From Heloderma charlesbogerti (Eukaryota > Chordata > Lepidosauria > Squamata > Helodermatidae): a DNA stretch of 64,000 nt. This document shows, one piece after another, positions 26,030 through 38,821 of this stretch (positions are counted from its first letter, which is position 1; every line of letters starts with the position of its first letter). The notes below the pieces were generated by a model, which worked only from the letters and a program-made list of their open reading frames with translations, had not been told where the DNA came from and made no database searches. The stretch spans positions 1,178,001 through 1,242,000 of the forward strand of contig JANEZZ010001902.1 of the NCBI GenBank assembly GCA_026122225.1, given 5' to 3'. The translations under genes and the position numbers were made by a program.

Positions 26030-26568
26030 TTAGGGCTTCTCCACATGGGGCTTTTATCCTGCGATTGAGATTGGTTACTCATGAAAGTTTGTGGATCTGT
26101 TGTTGTTGTTGTTGTTGTTATTATTATTTCTATACTGCCCTATAGCTGAAGCTCTCTGGACAGTTTACACAAGTTAAAACATTAATTACAATATAAAAAG
26201 TTTAAAAGCCATTTACATAAATGCACACAGACAATATATACAAACATATAACTAAAAACTTTACATGATATCATCAGCCTCCAGAGCCTCTACCATGGTT
26301 TCCAACCATTTCCATGGCTTAATTTGAAACAGAAATAATGAGCTAATAAAAAGAATCAGTTTGAATTTGTCTGTGTAAAGAAGGAGTGGTGCTATAACAG
26401 TGCCATCTAGTAGCTGTATAATGAAACATACAGAACTTGCAGATAAAGGAGGAAATGGTGGGGGAGGGAAGCGCATGTAAAGGGCAGAGCTTAATCCTGC
26501 AATGAATCCAGAAGCATGAGCCCCAGTAAAATCGCAGGATAAAAAGGCTCTGTGTGAAGAAGTCCTTA
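26030..26568. mobile_element. Harbinger-like TIR element with 3-bp TTA TSD and nested L2 piece
   Basis: The element 26033-26565 starts GGGCTTCTCCACATGGGGCT followed by TTTATCCTGCGAT and ends with the imperfect complement (ATCGCAGGATAAAAAGGCTC, then TGTGTGAAGAAGTCC), a TIR of about 35 bp. TTA flanks both sides, as PIF/Harbinger elements make. An L2 3' fragment is inserted at 26101-26256. The assignment rests on TIR plus TSD; no transposase is present. Confidence 0.75.
26101..26256 (-). mobile_element. L2-like 3' UTR fragment
   Basis: A TTG/TTA run followed by CTATACTGCCCTATAGCTGA and CTCTCTGGACAGTTTACAC matches the L2 3' UTR at 14980-15050. It interrupts the Harbinger-like element; the text on either side continues as in the relative at 3141-3440. 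Confidence 0.75.
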
Positions 26569-27194
26569 GAGAAGGATAGTTGGAGAACGTGCAGGAGTCC
26601 TGCTTTGAGGCAGAATCTTTGGCTCTAGGGAGCCCTGTTGCTTGCTTACCTATGTATGTTTTATCCTTTCATTCCCAATTGTAGCAGCAGAGTTTGATCC
26701 TAATGGGTGTTGTGCCTGGAGTCCTGAGAAATGCTGGTAATCTGACCTTCACCTTCCAACATATGCTCCTAGCGTTGACTACCTACTGCTTGTGCAAAGT
26801 GCTTCCTTTCACCAGAGGTTTCACGTATGTGCTCTAAGTTCTCTAGACATGAGGACAGAGCAATGTAGAACATTTGTTTCCCATGTTGTACACCTTGATA
26901 TATGAAATGTATATGGTTACGAATTCTGGGAGTTGTAGTCCCAAACGTTTGAGGAGTGCCAGGTTGGAGAAGGCTGTTTTAGTGCATGATGGAAAACACC
27001 ACTTTATGGTGATTTTCTCTCTCCCCATCTAGAATCTAGATCGTGAGCCACCTAGGCAGAAACCTGTCGTTCTTGTGTGTGTGTTTTTTTACTTTTTATA
27101 AAAGGATCTTGTAAATCTTAGGTGCTACATAAATAATAACAGAAACAATGATAAGGGGAAAGCCTTGTATTATGATGATGATGATTTATTGTTA
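26569..27194. other. Unannotated stretch with half of a palindromic MITE at 26921-26979
   Basis: ATTCTGGGAGTTGTAGTCCC and GAGTGCCAGGTTGGAGAAGG at 26921-26979 are the right half of the CAGGGGTGGG-family MITE. The rest holds no recognised feature. Confidence 0.5.
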
Positions 27195-27385
27195 TTATTA
27201 TTCAGCATTTATACTTAGCACATTTGAATATTCCAAACATTTCACATATATTCTTTAAAACAGATGGAGTAGGAAAGAAAAAGTTAAGCTGAGAGATACT
27301 GGCTTGCCTATAGCCACCTTCAAGCTTCATGGTGAGAGCTGAACCTGGTTCATAGCTCACACTCTTAGTTATCTCACTTGGAAGG
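27195..27385 (-). mobile_element. Possible ancient MIR/L2-type remnant
   Basis: TTATTCAGCATTTATACTTA then, further on, CTGAGAGATACTGGCTTGCC and TTCATGGTGAGAGCTGAACC recall the conserved 3' part of CORE-type SINEs. The similarity is weak. Confidence 0.3.
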
Positions 27386-27947
27386 GAAGGGTTCAATCAT
27401 TTGAAAGAACTCTTGAAAAGCATGCTTCCTTCCACTTCCTGTTATCCCATCCCCAAGAGGGAAAACTCATCTTGTGGGCCAAGACTGGATAGCAGTCAGT
27501 GGAGGCAATTCCTTACAAGATGAGAGAGACTCCTGACTGTTTGTAAAGTGGAGACACTGCCAGCATGGTGAACTACAACCCCCATGATTCTCATGATGAC
27601 AGCATCTTCATTTTTTAATTGGGGAAGTTGATTCAAGAATCCTGCACCATCTGCTATCCCCCCCCCTCCGGCTGCCAAGGTGTGTTCTTTGGTCCCTGGG
27701 GAATGGGGATGGGGTAGCAGGCAGCAGGGGGTTTGTGTGTGAAGGAAAAAGAGAGAGAGAGAGCTCAGAATCAAGGTGGGCATAGCTCACAGAGAATTCA
27801 AGTAGAAGTACTTACATGGTCCTGCACCATTTCTCAAATTCTCATAACATATAGTTTCTCACTTGAGGAAAGAGTAGAACTGATTTCTCCCTCAGAATGA
27901 GGGCATTCCATATTTCCCTATGCAGGAAATTATTAAAGACCAGCTAA

Positions 27948-28293
27948 GGGGCCGCGGTGGCTTAGTGGTTAAGATGCTAAATTGCAGACTGGAAGGTCGG
28001 CAGGTCAGCAGTTCGAGACCCGAGTGCTGCGTGACGGAGTGAGCTCCCGTCTTCAGTCCCAGCTTCTGCCAACCTAGCAGTTCGAAAGCAAGAAATTGCA
28101 AGTAGATAAATAGGTACCGCCTCGGCGGGAAAGGTAACAACGTTCCGTGCATTTCGGTGTTCAGTCATGCCGGCCACATGACCACGGAAGCGTCTTCGGA
28201 CAGCGCTGGCTCTTCGGCTTAGAAACGGGGATGAGCACCGCACCCTAGAGTCGGACACGACTGGTTGGGGACACCTTTACCTTTTACCTTTTT
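27948..28293 (+). mobile_element. tRNA-derived SINE with BovB-like 3' tail, full copy
   Basis: The head GGCTTAGTGGTTAAGATGC has an A-box-like promoter and GCAGTTCGAGACC a B-box-like promoter, as in tRNA-derived SINEs. The 3' part contains AGAGTCGGACACGACTG at 28247-28263, identical over 17 bp to the BovB 3' end at 42005-42021, then GGTTGGGGACACC and a CTTTTAC repeat tail. The shared end implies BovB-driven mobilisation, as known for Sauria SINEs. No clear target duplication was found. Confidence 0.92.
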
Positions 28294-28800
28294 AAGAAAG
28301 GCGAATGCATTGCAAAAGCTAGTCTAAGCAGATGGACTTGGGGCTTCAGAATGAAGGCTTGGTATTCCAGAAGCTGGTCACAGACAAATGCTTTAATTTT
28401 GGTTAGTAACTATGTGAGAACTACTGCAGTCAGTAGAGTTTAAAATATTACCATTTCAAGGTGTTTTTTAAATGTGCACAGCACAAGATCCATAGACGAC
28501 CAGTCTCCATAATGCTAAAGCACCTCCTCTGTTCTATTTCACAACTTGTTCATCTCAGGACCAAACTGAAAGACTGACTACACACTAGCCTTCAAAGGTA
28601 ACCTCAGCAATCTTAATCTGCATCACAAGAGAACAGCTTGAAGGAACAAGAGTACAGCTTTCCATGCTGTTTCTATTCTGCAGGTGGAGAGCACTTTAAA
28701 TTCAGCACTCCCTCTGAACTGTATGTCTGCTACAGAGGTACCATTATAAATGTCACATTGTTAGAGATATGCTGATGTAGTGGTGTCAGGAAATTTCAAA

Positions 28801-28822
28801 GAACAGAACAGAACAGAACAGA
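28801..28822. repeat. (GAACA)n pentanucleotide run
   Basis: Four GAACA units in tandem. The rest of 28294-29360 shows nothing recognisable. Confidence 0.9.
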
Positions 28823-29360
28823 GTAGATTAAGTACCAGAGCTCATAAAGTGTTGAGAATGCAAAATATTTTATGTTAAAGAATGTGAAAGTGTTCTGTGG
28901 ATTATAAAATTATATTACCCCCTAAAGCAGCTCTTTTACAGTCTTTCAATACTTTTACAAGCAGGACTGTATGGCAGTATTAGTTGTGTAAGCTAAAATC
29001 TTATGCCCCTTGGAATTAGCATGGCAAACATTTAAATGTATTAGATATCACTTGTTCCTGTACAGACCCACTTGTCAGGCCCCTGAATACCTACTGGATG
29101 TTTGATCCACCTGTGCTATAGCACCAAGGATTTCCAGATTTCAGGCTTTGCGAGGGTCCTTGCGCCCTGCAAAATACTGAAGATGCCATTTTGCCCATCC
29201 ATCAGAGCTGCAATGATGGGAGAAGCCACACCTGGTGGAATGTTCTCCTCTGTGCAACTCTTAGATATACAGGAACCCTCCGTAGGTCTAGATCTAGAAA
29301 CCCAAGAATTGCCTAATCCTCCTGTGTTCCTCCTTTGCATAGACATGTGCTTCTTTTGTT

Positions 29361-29668
29361 CACATGAGAGCATAAGAAGAGGCCTACTGGTTCCAGACCA
29401 AAGCATTCTGTTCCCCATAGTAGCCAACCAGATGCTTCCAGGAAGACCATAATCAGGGCATGTGGACAATAGCCCTATGTCTGTGTTGCTCTGTAGCAAC
29501 TTGTATTCTGAACTGCCTCTGAACATGGAGGTTCCATTTAGCCATCATGGCTAATAGCCACTGACAGACCTATCCCCCATGACTTTGTCCAAGTCCCATT
29601 TAAAGTCATCTAACCTAGTCACCCTTACCACATCCTATGACAGCAAAGAATTCCATAAATGAATGAAA
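29361..29668 (-). mobile_element. CR1/L3-type LINE 3' end
   Basis: In reverse complement this matches the element at 30083-30603: the CATGGCTAATAGCCACTGAC block corresponds to GGCTATCAATGGCTACTAGT there, and the ACTGCCTCTGAACATGGAGG region to the intervening 3' UTR. The open frames on both strands here are repeat readings. Confidence 0.7.
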
Positions 29669-29991
29669 GATTCTGTTTTGACAGATATTAGAATATTAAA
29701 GTAATGGTTTCTGGTCTTTGCTGTCTATTTTATGGAATAGTTTATTGTTGCTTTTTATCTAATTATTTGTAAACAGTCTTGTAACTTATATAGCAGAAAG
29801 GCAGTCTAGAAGTGTTTAAGACTGATGATAATGGTACCACCAGTGTGTATGCTTTACTAAATACAAAAAGGACAGGTCCCTGCCCCACAGAGCTCACAAT
29901 CTAAAATCTGAAACAACAGAGGAAAGAGAGGGAAAGGAAAGGAAGAATAAACAGGGAATTAATATGTGTTTATTTTAGTTACATGTATTTA

Positions 29992-30082
29992 GGGCAGCCT
30001 TCTCCAACATGGCACTCTCCAGATGTGTTGGACTACGACTCCCATAATCATAGCCAGCAATAGTTCAACACATCTGGAGGAA
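29992..30082. mobile_element. Palindromic hAT-like MITE fragment
   Basis: CAGATGTGTTGGACTACGAC and TAGTTCAACACATCTGGAGG are inverted arms of the CAGGGGTGGG-family MITE. Its right end runs directly into the CR1 copy at 30083. Confidence 0.65.
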
Positions 30083-30603
30083 AGGTTACAACATCTGGGA
30101 TTGTTTCGCTTGGAAAAACGCGAATAAGGGGAGACATGATAGAGGTGTACAAAATTATGCATGGTGTAGAGAAAGTAGACAAGGAGCCATTTTTCTCCCT
30201 CTCTCATAATACTAGAACCCAGGGTCATCCCATGAAGCTGATTGGTGGGAGATTCAGGACAGATGAAAAGAAGTACTTATTCACACAGCGCATAGCTGAA
30301 CTATGGAATTCACTACCACAAGACGTAGTGATGGCCACTAATTTGGATGGCTTTAAAAGGGGACTGGACAAATTCCTGGAGAAGGCTATCAATGGCTACT
30401 AGTCCTAATGGCTATATACTGCCTCCAGTATCAGAGGCAGTGCACTCATGTACCCCAGTTGCTGGGAAACTTGGACAGGAGGATGTTGCTGCACTCATGT
30501 CCTGCTTGAGGGTTTCCCACGGGCAGCTGGGTGGCCACTGTGTGAACAGAGTGCTGGACTAGATGAACCGGGTCTAATCTAGTTCTTATGACTGTGCCAA
30601 GTT
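30083..30603 (+). mobile_element. CR1/L3-type LINE 3' end
   Basis: A frame at 30136-30402 encodes [20 protein letters not shown] then [20 protein letters not shown] and ends FLEKAINGY, the C-terminus of a CR1/L3-group reverse transcriptase with its stop intact. The 3' UTR follows (CCTCCAGTATCAGAGGCAGT, GTGCTGGACTAGATGAACC). It is 5'-truncated, so not autonomous. Confidence 0.9.
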
Positions 30604-30774
30604 GGAAAGTCTGGTTTAGGCTTTATTACCGGCTTAGCTGCAGTAGTATGGCATGGGAATTGGGAACTAGGGGGGTGGATCAAAGGTTTCCAGAAAAGGT
30701 GGGCTTCAAGAAGGGTTTTTTTTTAAGGAAGAGAAGGAAATAAGGTTTTAAGGAAGGACGGTAGTATCGCACTG

Positions 30775-31110
30775 CTATTTTTGGGAGGCATCTTCAAGTA
30801 TAAGGCGCAGCAAGGGAGAAAGGAGAGATTCATCTGAGGGAACAGGAGACCTTTTAACAGTGGAAGGTGGTGCAGCTGGAGGAGCATCATGGCCAGGGAT
30901 GGAAAGGGATATAAGAATTAATGGATATAAGGTGGGGCATGGCAAGGCCATGGAGGGCTTTGAAGGTAAGAGCAAGGTGTTTGTGCTGGATCTGGGAGCG
31001 GACAGAAAGCCAGTGTAGGGATTTAAGGAAGGCTATCAGGTGATCAGGCAAACAAGAGAAGCAAATGATTTTGCAGCTAGACAATTATGATCTTTGCCTC
31101 TCCCACCAGC
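30775..31110 (-). mobile_element. L2-like LINE fragment
   Basis: The minus strand reads LIAFLKSLHWLSVRSQIQHK then LALTFKALHGLAMPHLIS, the conserved segment before the end of L2-type reverse transcriptases, broken soon after. Confidence 0.8.
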
Positions 31111-31384
31111 CATGCAGCGAACTGGTGGATTGCTCCTGAACTCTCCTCCTCACTGGTAGCCCAGATCGCAGGTCATCACTAAAGCTAACAAGGCAAAGCT
31201 AGACAGCCCCTGCTGAGAGAGCAACTACTGCAGGGGGGGGGGCAGGCAGAGGGCCCAACCTGAGGTGACTGGAAGCTGCTAGTGAACCTAGAATACTGGT
31301 TTAGCTAAAAGATGACCAGGGTGTGGACAAAAGCTTTTACTAAGCTAAGGGGACAGAGAGGAAGGACCATATTTTTAAGCAGTG

Positions 31385-31536
31385 TTGTAAAACAGGGGTG
31401 AACAACTTGTGGCCCTCCAGATATTTTGGCCTACAACTCCCAGCATCCCTCACTATTGGTTATGCTGGCTAGGGCTGATGGGAGCTGTAGGACAAAACAT
31501 CTGGAGGGCCACAAGCTGCCCACCTCTGTTGTAAAA
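31385..31536. mobile_element. 136-bp palindromic hAT-like MITE with perfect 8-bp TSD
   Basis: The element 31393-31528 starts CAGGGGTGAAC and ends GCCCACCTCTG. TTGTAAAA flanks it on each side (31385-31392, 31529-31536). Inner arms CCTACAACTCCCAGCATCCC and GGGAGCTGTAGGACA make it nearly palindromic. It is the best-preserved copy of its family here. Confidence 0.95.
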
Positions 31537-33080
31537 GGAGAAATGTCATGACTTGGTGATGGACTAAATATGGGAAAGAAAGGAAATATATATATTTCCA
31601 ACACAACTCCTCACACATACTCCTCTATAGTTCCTGCACACACTACTTTGGGAAGCTCTGCCTTGAGACCAGAATGGGCTTTAAAAGTGGCTTTTGTACA
31701 GACATAGCTTTGCCTTTCTCTTCTACCTTGTAATGTGCCACGCAAAAACACAGCGCTGAACTGTTCTTTTGTCACAAGGATACAAAAGAAATGGCCAAAT
31801 CCATTATCCTGCAGCTTCTTGTCAGCATCTTGAAGATATGTTTGAGCACATGGATGCAATGTATGGGATATAACATTCCAAACTGTGGGACAACTTTACC
31901 AAACCGTATACAAGCACAGACTATGCACACCAGGGCCAGACCCCAAACATTTTGCAACCAGTGGTGAAAGGCAAGATGACTCCCACCAACCAGAAACCTA
32001 CCCTCTGAGTCCATGTATACCACAATCGGCCCCTGCTCCCTATGATGTATACCCAGTAAACAAACCAAAGGAGTGCTTTCCTCTCACACATTAAGGGACA
32101 GATTTCATGTACCTATGAATTTTGTTATGAAACAGTTAATCTGAGCCTGATAATACTTACTTGACATATAGATATAAAACATGATAGTTTCATATACATT
32201 ATTTCAGTAATCTTTACAGCAACCCTGTAAGATAGGTCAGTTTCCTGCCCTAACACTACAGATGCAGGTGCTAAGAGGCAGGGTAGTAAGTCACCTAGTA
32301 AGGTCATGGCTAAGGTGAGATCTTAGCCATGGGACTGTCTGGGTCAGAGCTCACACCCTAGTTTCTACATGACACCTGTCCCTTCAGTAGCTCAAGGGCA
32401 AAATGGCTCTGTACATGTAACTTAATAATGTATGCTGCCAATAATACATAAATAAGCTCCTACTATTTAATAATGTGGCTTGAAATTCTTAAATAGAAAA
32501 TGCTGCAATCGTAAGATCTATTATGTTGTTACTGTTGTATGCAGTACAAGAACATAAGTAGTCATGGATGTTAAAATGCTATTTTAATGATGTTATAGAA
32601 CAGGGGTCTTCTGCTGACTAAACAGAAGCAATTCTATGGGTGCAATTTCCTGGTGTGAATGCAATTATACCAGTATTAAAAAGTCCATTATGACACATGG
32701 AATGTCTAATTTAGGTGAGTATGACAGAATTTCTCATGCTCATCCTTCTCACAATGAAAAATCAAATCCCCTGCAGACCACATAAGCATAGTTATGTGGA
32801 AGTAACTGCCACTGACATCCATTCAACTTACTTCCACAGAAATCCATGCATTTATCAAGGTCTAAGGGGGGGGGGGAATCTCAGTAAGAAACTAGCTGAT
32901 ATTCACAGTAGGGTCTCTAACAACAGAAGATCATGTCTTTGTTGGATGCAAACATTTACTGTGGCGTTGTCAGCAATCTTCCTACAGTGCTTCCTTTAAT
33001 CTGGGAGAGGTTGATGTAACTTTCAATAGGTGTCAAAAATGTACTAGAAAAGAGCAATTTCAAATACATTTCAATCCTAC
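31537..33080. other. Mostly unannotated stretch
   Basis: LANCL3 intron 1. A weak MIR/L2-like remnant may lie at 32200-32360 (TTTACAGCAACCCTGTAAGA, AGTAAGTCACCTAGTAAGG). Otherwise nothing recognised. Confidence 0.4.
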
Positions 33081-33117
33081 TTACATCTAAAGGTAAAGGT
33101 GTCCCCAATTACATCTA
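33081..33117 (-). mobile_element. 19-bp SINE tail-only insertion with perfect 9-bp TSD
   Basis: AAGGTAAAGGTGTCCCCAA at 33090-33108 is the exact reverse complement of the SINE tail at 28266-28285. TTACATCTA flanks it on both sides (33081-33089 and 33109-33117). It therefore looks like a complete retrotransposition event in which only the final 19 bp were copied. Confidence 0.88.
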
Positions 33118-35218
33118 TTTGGCACTAAATCGGACATATTTCCAAGTTCTTATCAGAGTTTCTTTCTCAATCTTACATAGTTGGGTCAATTTCATTTAGA
33201 AGTTTCATTTTAAAAGTTGAATACTTAGAGGTGTTCTCATCACTTTGTTCTTCACTGAGCCTCTGATAAAATGAAGGCCAAAGACAGGGAGCAAAGTACA
33301 GTATATTATGAATTCTGATAATTATTATCACTGGGGAACACACGATACCTATTACTTTTAGTATACTTAATACTTACTTATTATACTTATTATCATGGAA
33401 CAGTATGACCAGATTTCTGCAGAAACTGGAGGTAATTGTTGCAAGTCATTCAACCCCTAACCTTTCAACCAAAACCAAAATCTCAACCTGCACTCATAAA
33501 CACTTATAACATAAAGTACAAATGTACACTGAATACAAGCCTAGAATTCGTTCACTTCCTCTGCACTGAATGTTTTGAGGAAGAACTTTCCATCTTAGAA
33601 GTAGTTTAAACAGAAAAGTTTTGAAGATGCTTTCGTAGATGTTGCCTAAGTGAACTCCAAAACCCTAGATTTGTAGATTCTTATAAAATCAATTGACTTT
33701 TACAACATTAGACTAATTGCTGATTGAGAGGACTATGTCTACCTTCCAACACACATCAGGAAGGAAGGAGGGAAGTCTCAGTGAAATGAATTGGATATAT
33801 TTCCAAGCAAATGTACTTAGAGCTGAGACATGGCAACAGTTTAATAAATTTTTATCTTGCCATTTTGAACTGTGATATCAAAAGGGTGATTCTCTCATCA
33901 CTTATACCACAACTGTACTAGATCTGCTGGATATCCCATATTCTAAGGGCTATGCCTTAATTTACAGCAATGCCTCTTATTTCTGAAAAACTGCAAGAAA
34001 ACCAAACCAAACCACCCATGTCATTTATTTGACTTGCCAATTCTGCTTACATGACCATCCCAGATAACTTCCAAAAGAACAACATCCCAGAGAACTTCAG
34101 TACAAATAATATATTGTACAGTGCCCAGAGAACTTCCATTATTGGGCAGTTTAACAGTACAGTAAATAAATGAAGTAAATAAATCTCTACACCTACAAAG
34201 TATTAAGCATTCCCAGTATAATCTCCCTTCTTCAAAAATGGGCTGGCTGGTAAAACTGCAACATATTCAAGCATGCCCAATGCAACAGAAAACCTCCTGG
34301 TTTTCCTGGTTGCAGTCCTTTGTCCCTTACCCCATATTAGAGAATGAGGTAGAAATATTCACTCACCTATATGGAGCAAGAAAAAAAGGGTTGTAACTGG
34401 ACAAATCCTTAAAGGTGGAGATCACAATTCCTTCCCTGTCCTGGATCCAGTTGTCCCCTTGAAAACAATACTCCCTGCCCCCCACCCTGCCTGCATTCAA
34501 GTTATTGGGATATTTACCTAGGGAAGCATAATGGTTTTAGCCCCAAGCACACCAAAATATTTGCACTGGAGTATTTCTAATAAGAGAGAAAAGCTCTGTT
34601 CACGAGTTCATCCATGTAGAAATAAGTAAGTGGAGTGGGAAACCAGAATTGTGCTCACTGGTCCTGCCGCCAACTTTCACATGTTCACTTGAACCTGTGA
34701 ACAAAGCCTACACAATGTATAACTTCTACACATCTAGGGTCTATTCACAAGCCCTTTACAGACATTCTAACAGTGTGTGGGGGCAGGGGGAGAGAAGCAT
34801 TTTAGCAGCATGTTGTACTCCCAACTTACACACATTTGTTTGAACATCAGAAGTGACTACATGTGCATAGGGCTTGATGCTGATGTTCAACCAAGCTGGG
34901 GTGGCATCTACCGTCATGATCACGTTTCCCCTCTTTCATGCATTCATTTCTACACAGATTAAGGCATGAGTGTAAGTGGTCTGTGTGAACGAAAGATTAA
35001 ATGCAATGTCCAGAATCTGACAGAATCTGACGGGGGGGGGGGGAGTGCCAAGGAGGACACTGCAAAGGCAGGGAGGACTTGTGTGGATGCAGGCAGCTCC
35101 CCCCCCCCCCCGTGTTTCCAGCCAAGTCATCCCACTCATCACCAAAAGCCAACAAAGAACCTTGTGACACCTTAATGAGCAATCCGTTTATTACGGCATA
35201 AGCTTTCATGGACAAGAA
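33118..35218. other. Unannotated intronic stretch with homopolymer runs
   Basis: LANCL3 intron 1. A G run at about 35032-35043 and a C run at about 35100-35111 bracket a 60-bp segment. No gene or repeat family recognised. Confidence 0.5.
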
Positions 35219-35352
35219 CAGAGGTGGGCAGAAGGTAGATCTCCAGATGTTTTGGACATCAACTCCCAGCATTCCTGACCATTGGTTATGCTGGCAGGGG
35301 CTTATGGGAGTTGAAGTCCAAAAATCTGAAGATCTACTTTTTACCACCCCTG
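35219..35352. mobile_element. Palindromic hAT-like MITE (CAGGGGTGGG family)
   Basis: It starts CAGAGGTGGGCAG and ends CCACCCCTG, with inner arms GGACATCAACTCCCAGCATT and GGGAGTTGAAGTCC. No clear target duplication. Confidence 0.8.
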
Positions 35353-35437
35353 GACTGGAGTCCAGTTCATCAGATCTGATGAAAGTGGGCTCTAGTCCAC
35401 CAAAGCTTATGCCATAATAAAAATCTTCAAAGTGTCA

Positions 35438-36600
<1,163 letters not shown>

Positions 36601-36910
36601 GGCATATGCTCTCCTCTAAGCTCGTGGGAGCAGCAGTAGCTGTCAAGCTTGCGAAAATATTGCCTGTATTGGGAACGGACCTCCTCCTGCACCCCCCCCG
36701 CCCCCTTCTCCATTTCTATTGCCTAAAAGTCTCAAAGAGAGCTCGTTTCCAAAGCGTAATTGTCTCTCCCCACGTCTCCACCCCTCTCCATGAGTTTGCA
36801 GGTTTTATTATAGCAGCTGAATATAGAATTCTTTTTAAGGGCGTTATGAAATCCACCAGAGAATGTCAGTGTGGGAGAGCGGAGACATTTTCTTAAGGTA
36901 ACACAACTAA

Positions 36911-37010
36911 TGAGAAGAGGATTACTATTTAGAAAGAGGGAAATGAGAAGAGGATTACTTTTTAGAAAGAGGAAAATGAGAAGAGGATTACTTTTTTAGA
37001 AAGAGGAAAT
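36911..37010. repeat. 33-bp minisatellite, three units
   Basis: TGAGAAGAGGATTACT starts units at 36911, 36944 and 36977, each followed by TTTAGAAAGAGG. Units are nearly identical. It lies about 730 bp upstream of the LANCL3 start codon. Confidence 0.95.
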
Positions 37011-37869
37011 GTCCAGTTATTACTAGAGGGTGAAGAAACATCTTGCCCTTTTAATATACTTGAACGCCTCTAAAAGGTACACATGTTTTGTTGTAGTCGT
37101 GGGTTTTAACATAATATTTTGACAAGTTTTTAAATGTACTTTAATTTTTTTTGCTGAAGGCCATAATAAACAACGCTCCTTTGACCGCCCCCCTCCTGTA
37201 GTTGTGTCTCCTTGCATCTCCAACATTATTACCCACACTGCTTACACACTTGCAACCCCTTGCCATGATCATCTAAAATGGTGTATCAAGGTGAAGCTAG
37301 GAAGGAGACGTTCCTTTACCTCCTGCTACCATAAGTGTATTTCCTCTACAAACTGCTATACTAGGCAGCACTTTTGGTACCCACAGTGGCAATGACCTTG
37401 CTGCTGCTGTTTTAGAGAGCAGTAAAAGCAGAGGAGATTTTTTACTGTCAGTAGCCAACAGTGGAAGCCAATGCTTACTATGATGCGTTCATTTTAGATA
37501 ACTGTTCATATTAACATGCCAAAGACCCGTGTCACTATTTTTTTCTTTGTGTTCTTTCCCGAATTACACTTAAAAAAAAATTATCAGTCTCCATAAAAAC
37601 ATGAAGTGACCAACATTTGACCTTAGCCCACTGAAGGCAATTTGATTATAAATACTTAACAAATTATCTGACTCTTCTTTGCTGAGGTAGGCAGGCTGTG
37701 CATTTGCCAAGGTTCATAGTGAAGTGCAGATAGAATATTTAAATGGTAACTGATCTGTGTTAAAACCCATGGTGTACTAAATGTCTTTCAGAACTATTTA
37801 CAGAAAGCCTTAAGTTGCGCTGTAATAAAAGATGGAATCACTGACATTGCAGTATAGGCCAATGAAAGC
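37011..37869. other. Unannotated LANCL3 upstream flank
   Basis: No gene or repeat recognised. Confidence 0.5.
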
Positions 37870-38213
37870 TTAAATGATGCCCTGCAAAAATGAGGGGGGG
37901 GGGAGAGTCCCAAGTTCAATCCCTGACATCTTCAATTAAACAGATCAGGTAGCAGGTGATGGGAAAGCCATTCTCTACCTGAGACCCTAGAGAGCTGCTG
38001 CCAGTGAGAAGAGACTAGGGGTGTGGCACATGTGGCCCTCCAGATATTGTTCGACTGCAACTCCCATCAGCCCTAGTCAGCATAGCCAATGGTGAGGGAG
38101 TTGCAGTCCAAAAGCATTGGAGGGCCACATTTTCCCAGCCCTGGAGTAGACAATACTGAGCTAGATGGACAGCCAGTCTGATTTTGTATGAAGCACCTTC
38201 TCATCTTCCTAAG
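37870..38213 (+). mobile_element. tRNA-derived SINE (Ala-like head family) split by a MITE
   Basis: The left part (to 38015) contains GTTCAATCCCTGACATC, GATCAGGTAGCAGGTGATG and GAGAGCTGCTGCCAGT. After a MITE at 38016-38143, the right part resumes with GTAGACAATACTGAGCTAGA and TGTATGAAGCACCTTC. Together they give the body and tail of the same SINE seen in reverse at 18512-18712. Confidence 0.85.
38008..38151. mobile_element. 128-bp palindromic hAT-like MITE nested in a SINE
   Basis: The element 38016-38143 starts TAGGGGTGTGG and ends TTTCCCAGCCCTG, with arms GACTGCAACTCCCATCA and GGGAGTTGCAGTCC. Flanks GAAGAGAC and GAGTAGAC match at 6 of 8 bases; the right one is the intact SINE text, so the left one has mutated. 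Confidence 0.85.
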
Positions 38214-38221
38214 CCCCTGCA

Positions 38222-38458
38222 CTGCTCAACAGTGGAGGCTGGTGGGCTCTGATTTCGGTGCGGCTGTGAATCCATCCTAGCTTTCAATCAGAACCAGTCA
38301 GAACTCTAAAGGAGCTATCCAAGGTGCTTAACCTATTTTGGGGATAGGTTTCAGGACTTTGGATAGCTGCTCTAGAGTATTGGCTGGTTCTGACTGAAAC
38401 CCAGAATGGATTTACCGCCCTACCAAAACTGGAGCCACCAACCTCCACTGCTGTTCAC
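38222..38458. mobile_element. 221-bp MITE (CAGTGGAGGCTGGTGG family)
   Basis: The element 38230-38450 starts CAGTGGAGGCTGGTGG and ends CCACCAACCTCCACTG. Its inner arms match those of 6008-6236. Flanks CTGCTCAA and CTGTTCAC agree at 6 of 8 bases. Confidence 0.85.
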
Positions 38459-38821
38459 TCAGTCTACTACAGTACATGTATTTGTAGTACTACAGGACTT
38501 CACTTTGTACAGATATTGTTACAGGCACCTTCGAAATTGAGGTTGTTTGCAATTCTCAAATATTCTCAGTTCTAAAAACTCTGCCTCAGTCCTGAGCCAC
38601 TGTTATCGCATTTATTTATTTATTTATTTATATCCTGCCTTTCCTCACAAATTGCTCAGGGCCCTCTAATTTGGTTTTTAAAGCCCTGTCCAGCATTATC
38701 TTGTAGACTTGTCAGATCCTAAAATCCAGACGATGGGCATCTCTTAGCGTTTTTCTAAACGAGGCATTTATCATGCACTCATCATTCCCTACTTTGTTTA
38801 TGGGTCCTGTAGATGATTTCT

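Noticed and set aside
28247..28263. SINE tail as a separate BovB fragment
   Set aside because: It continues directly from the SINE body, and a shared 3' end is the normal state of BovB-mobilised SINEs.
30136..30402. 88-residue plus frame as a host gene
   Set aside because: It is the C-terminus of a CR1/L3-type reverse transcriptase followed by its 3' UTR.
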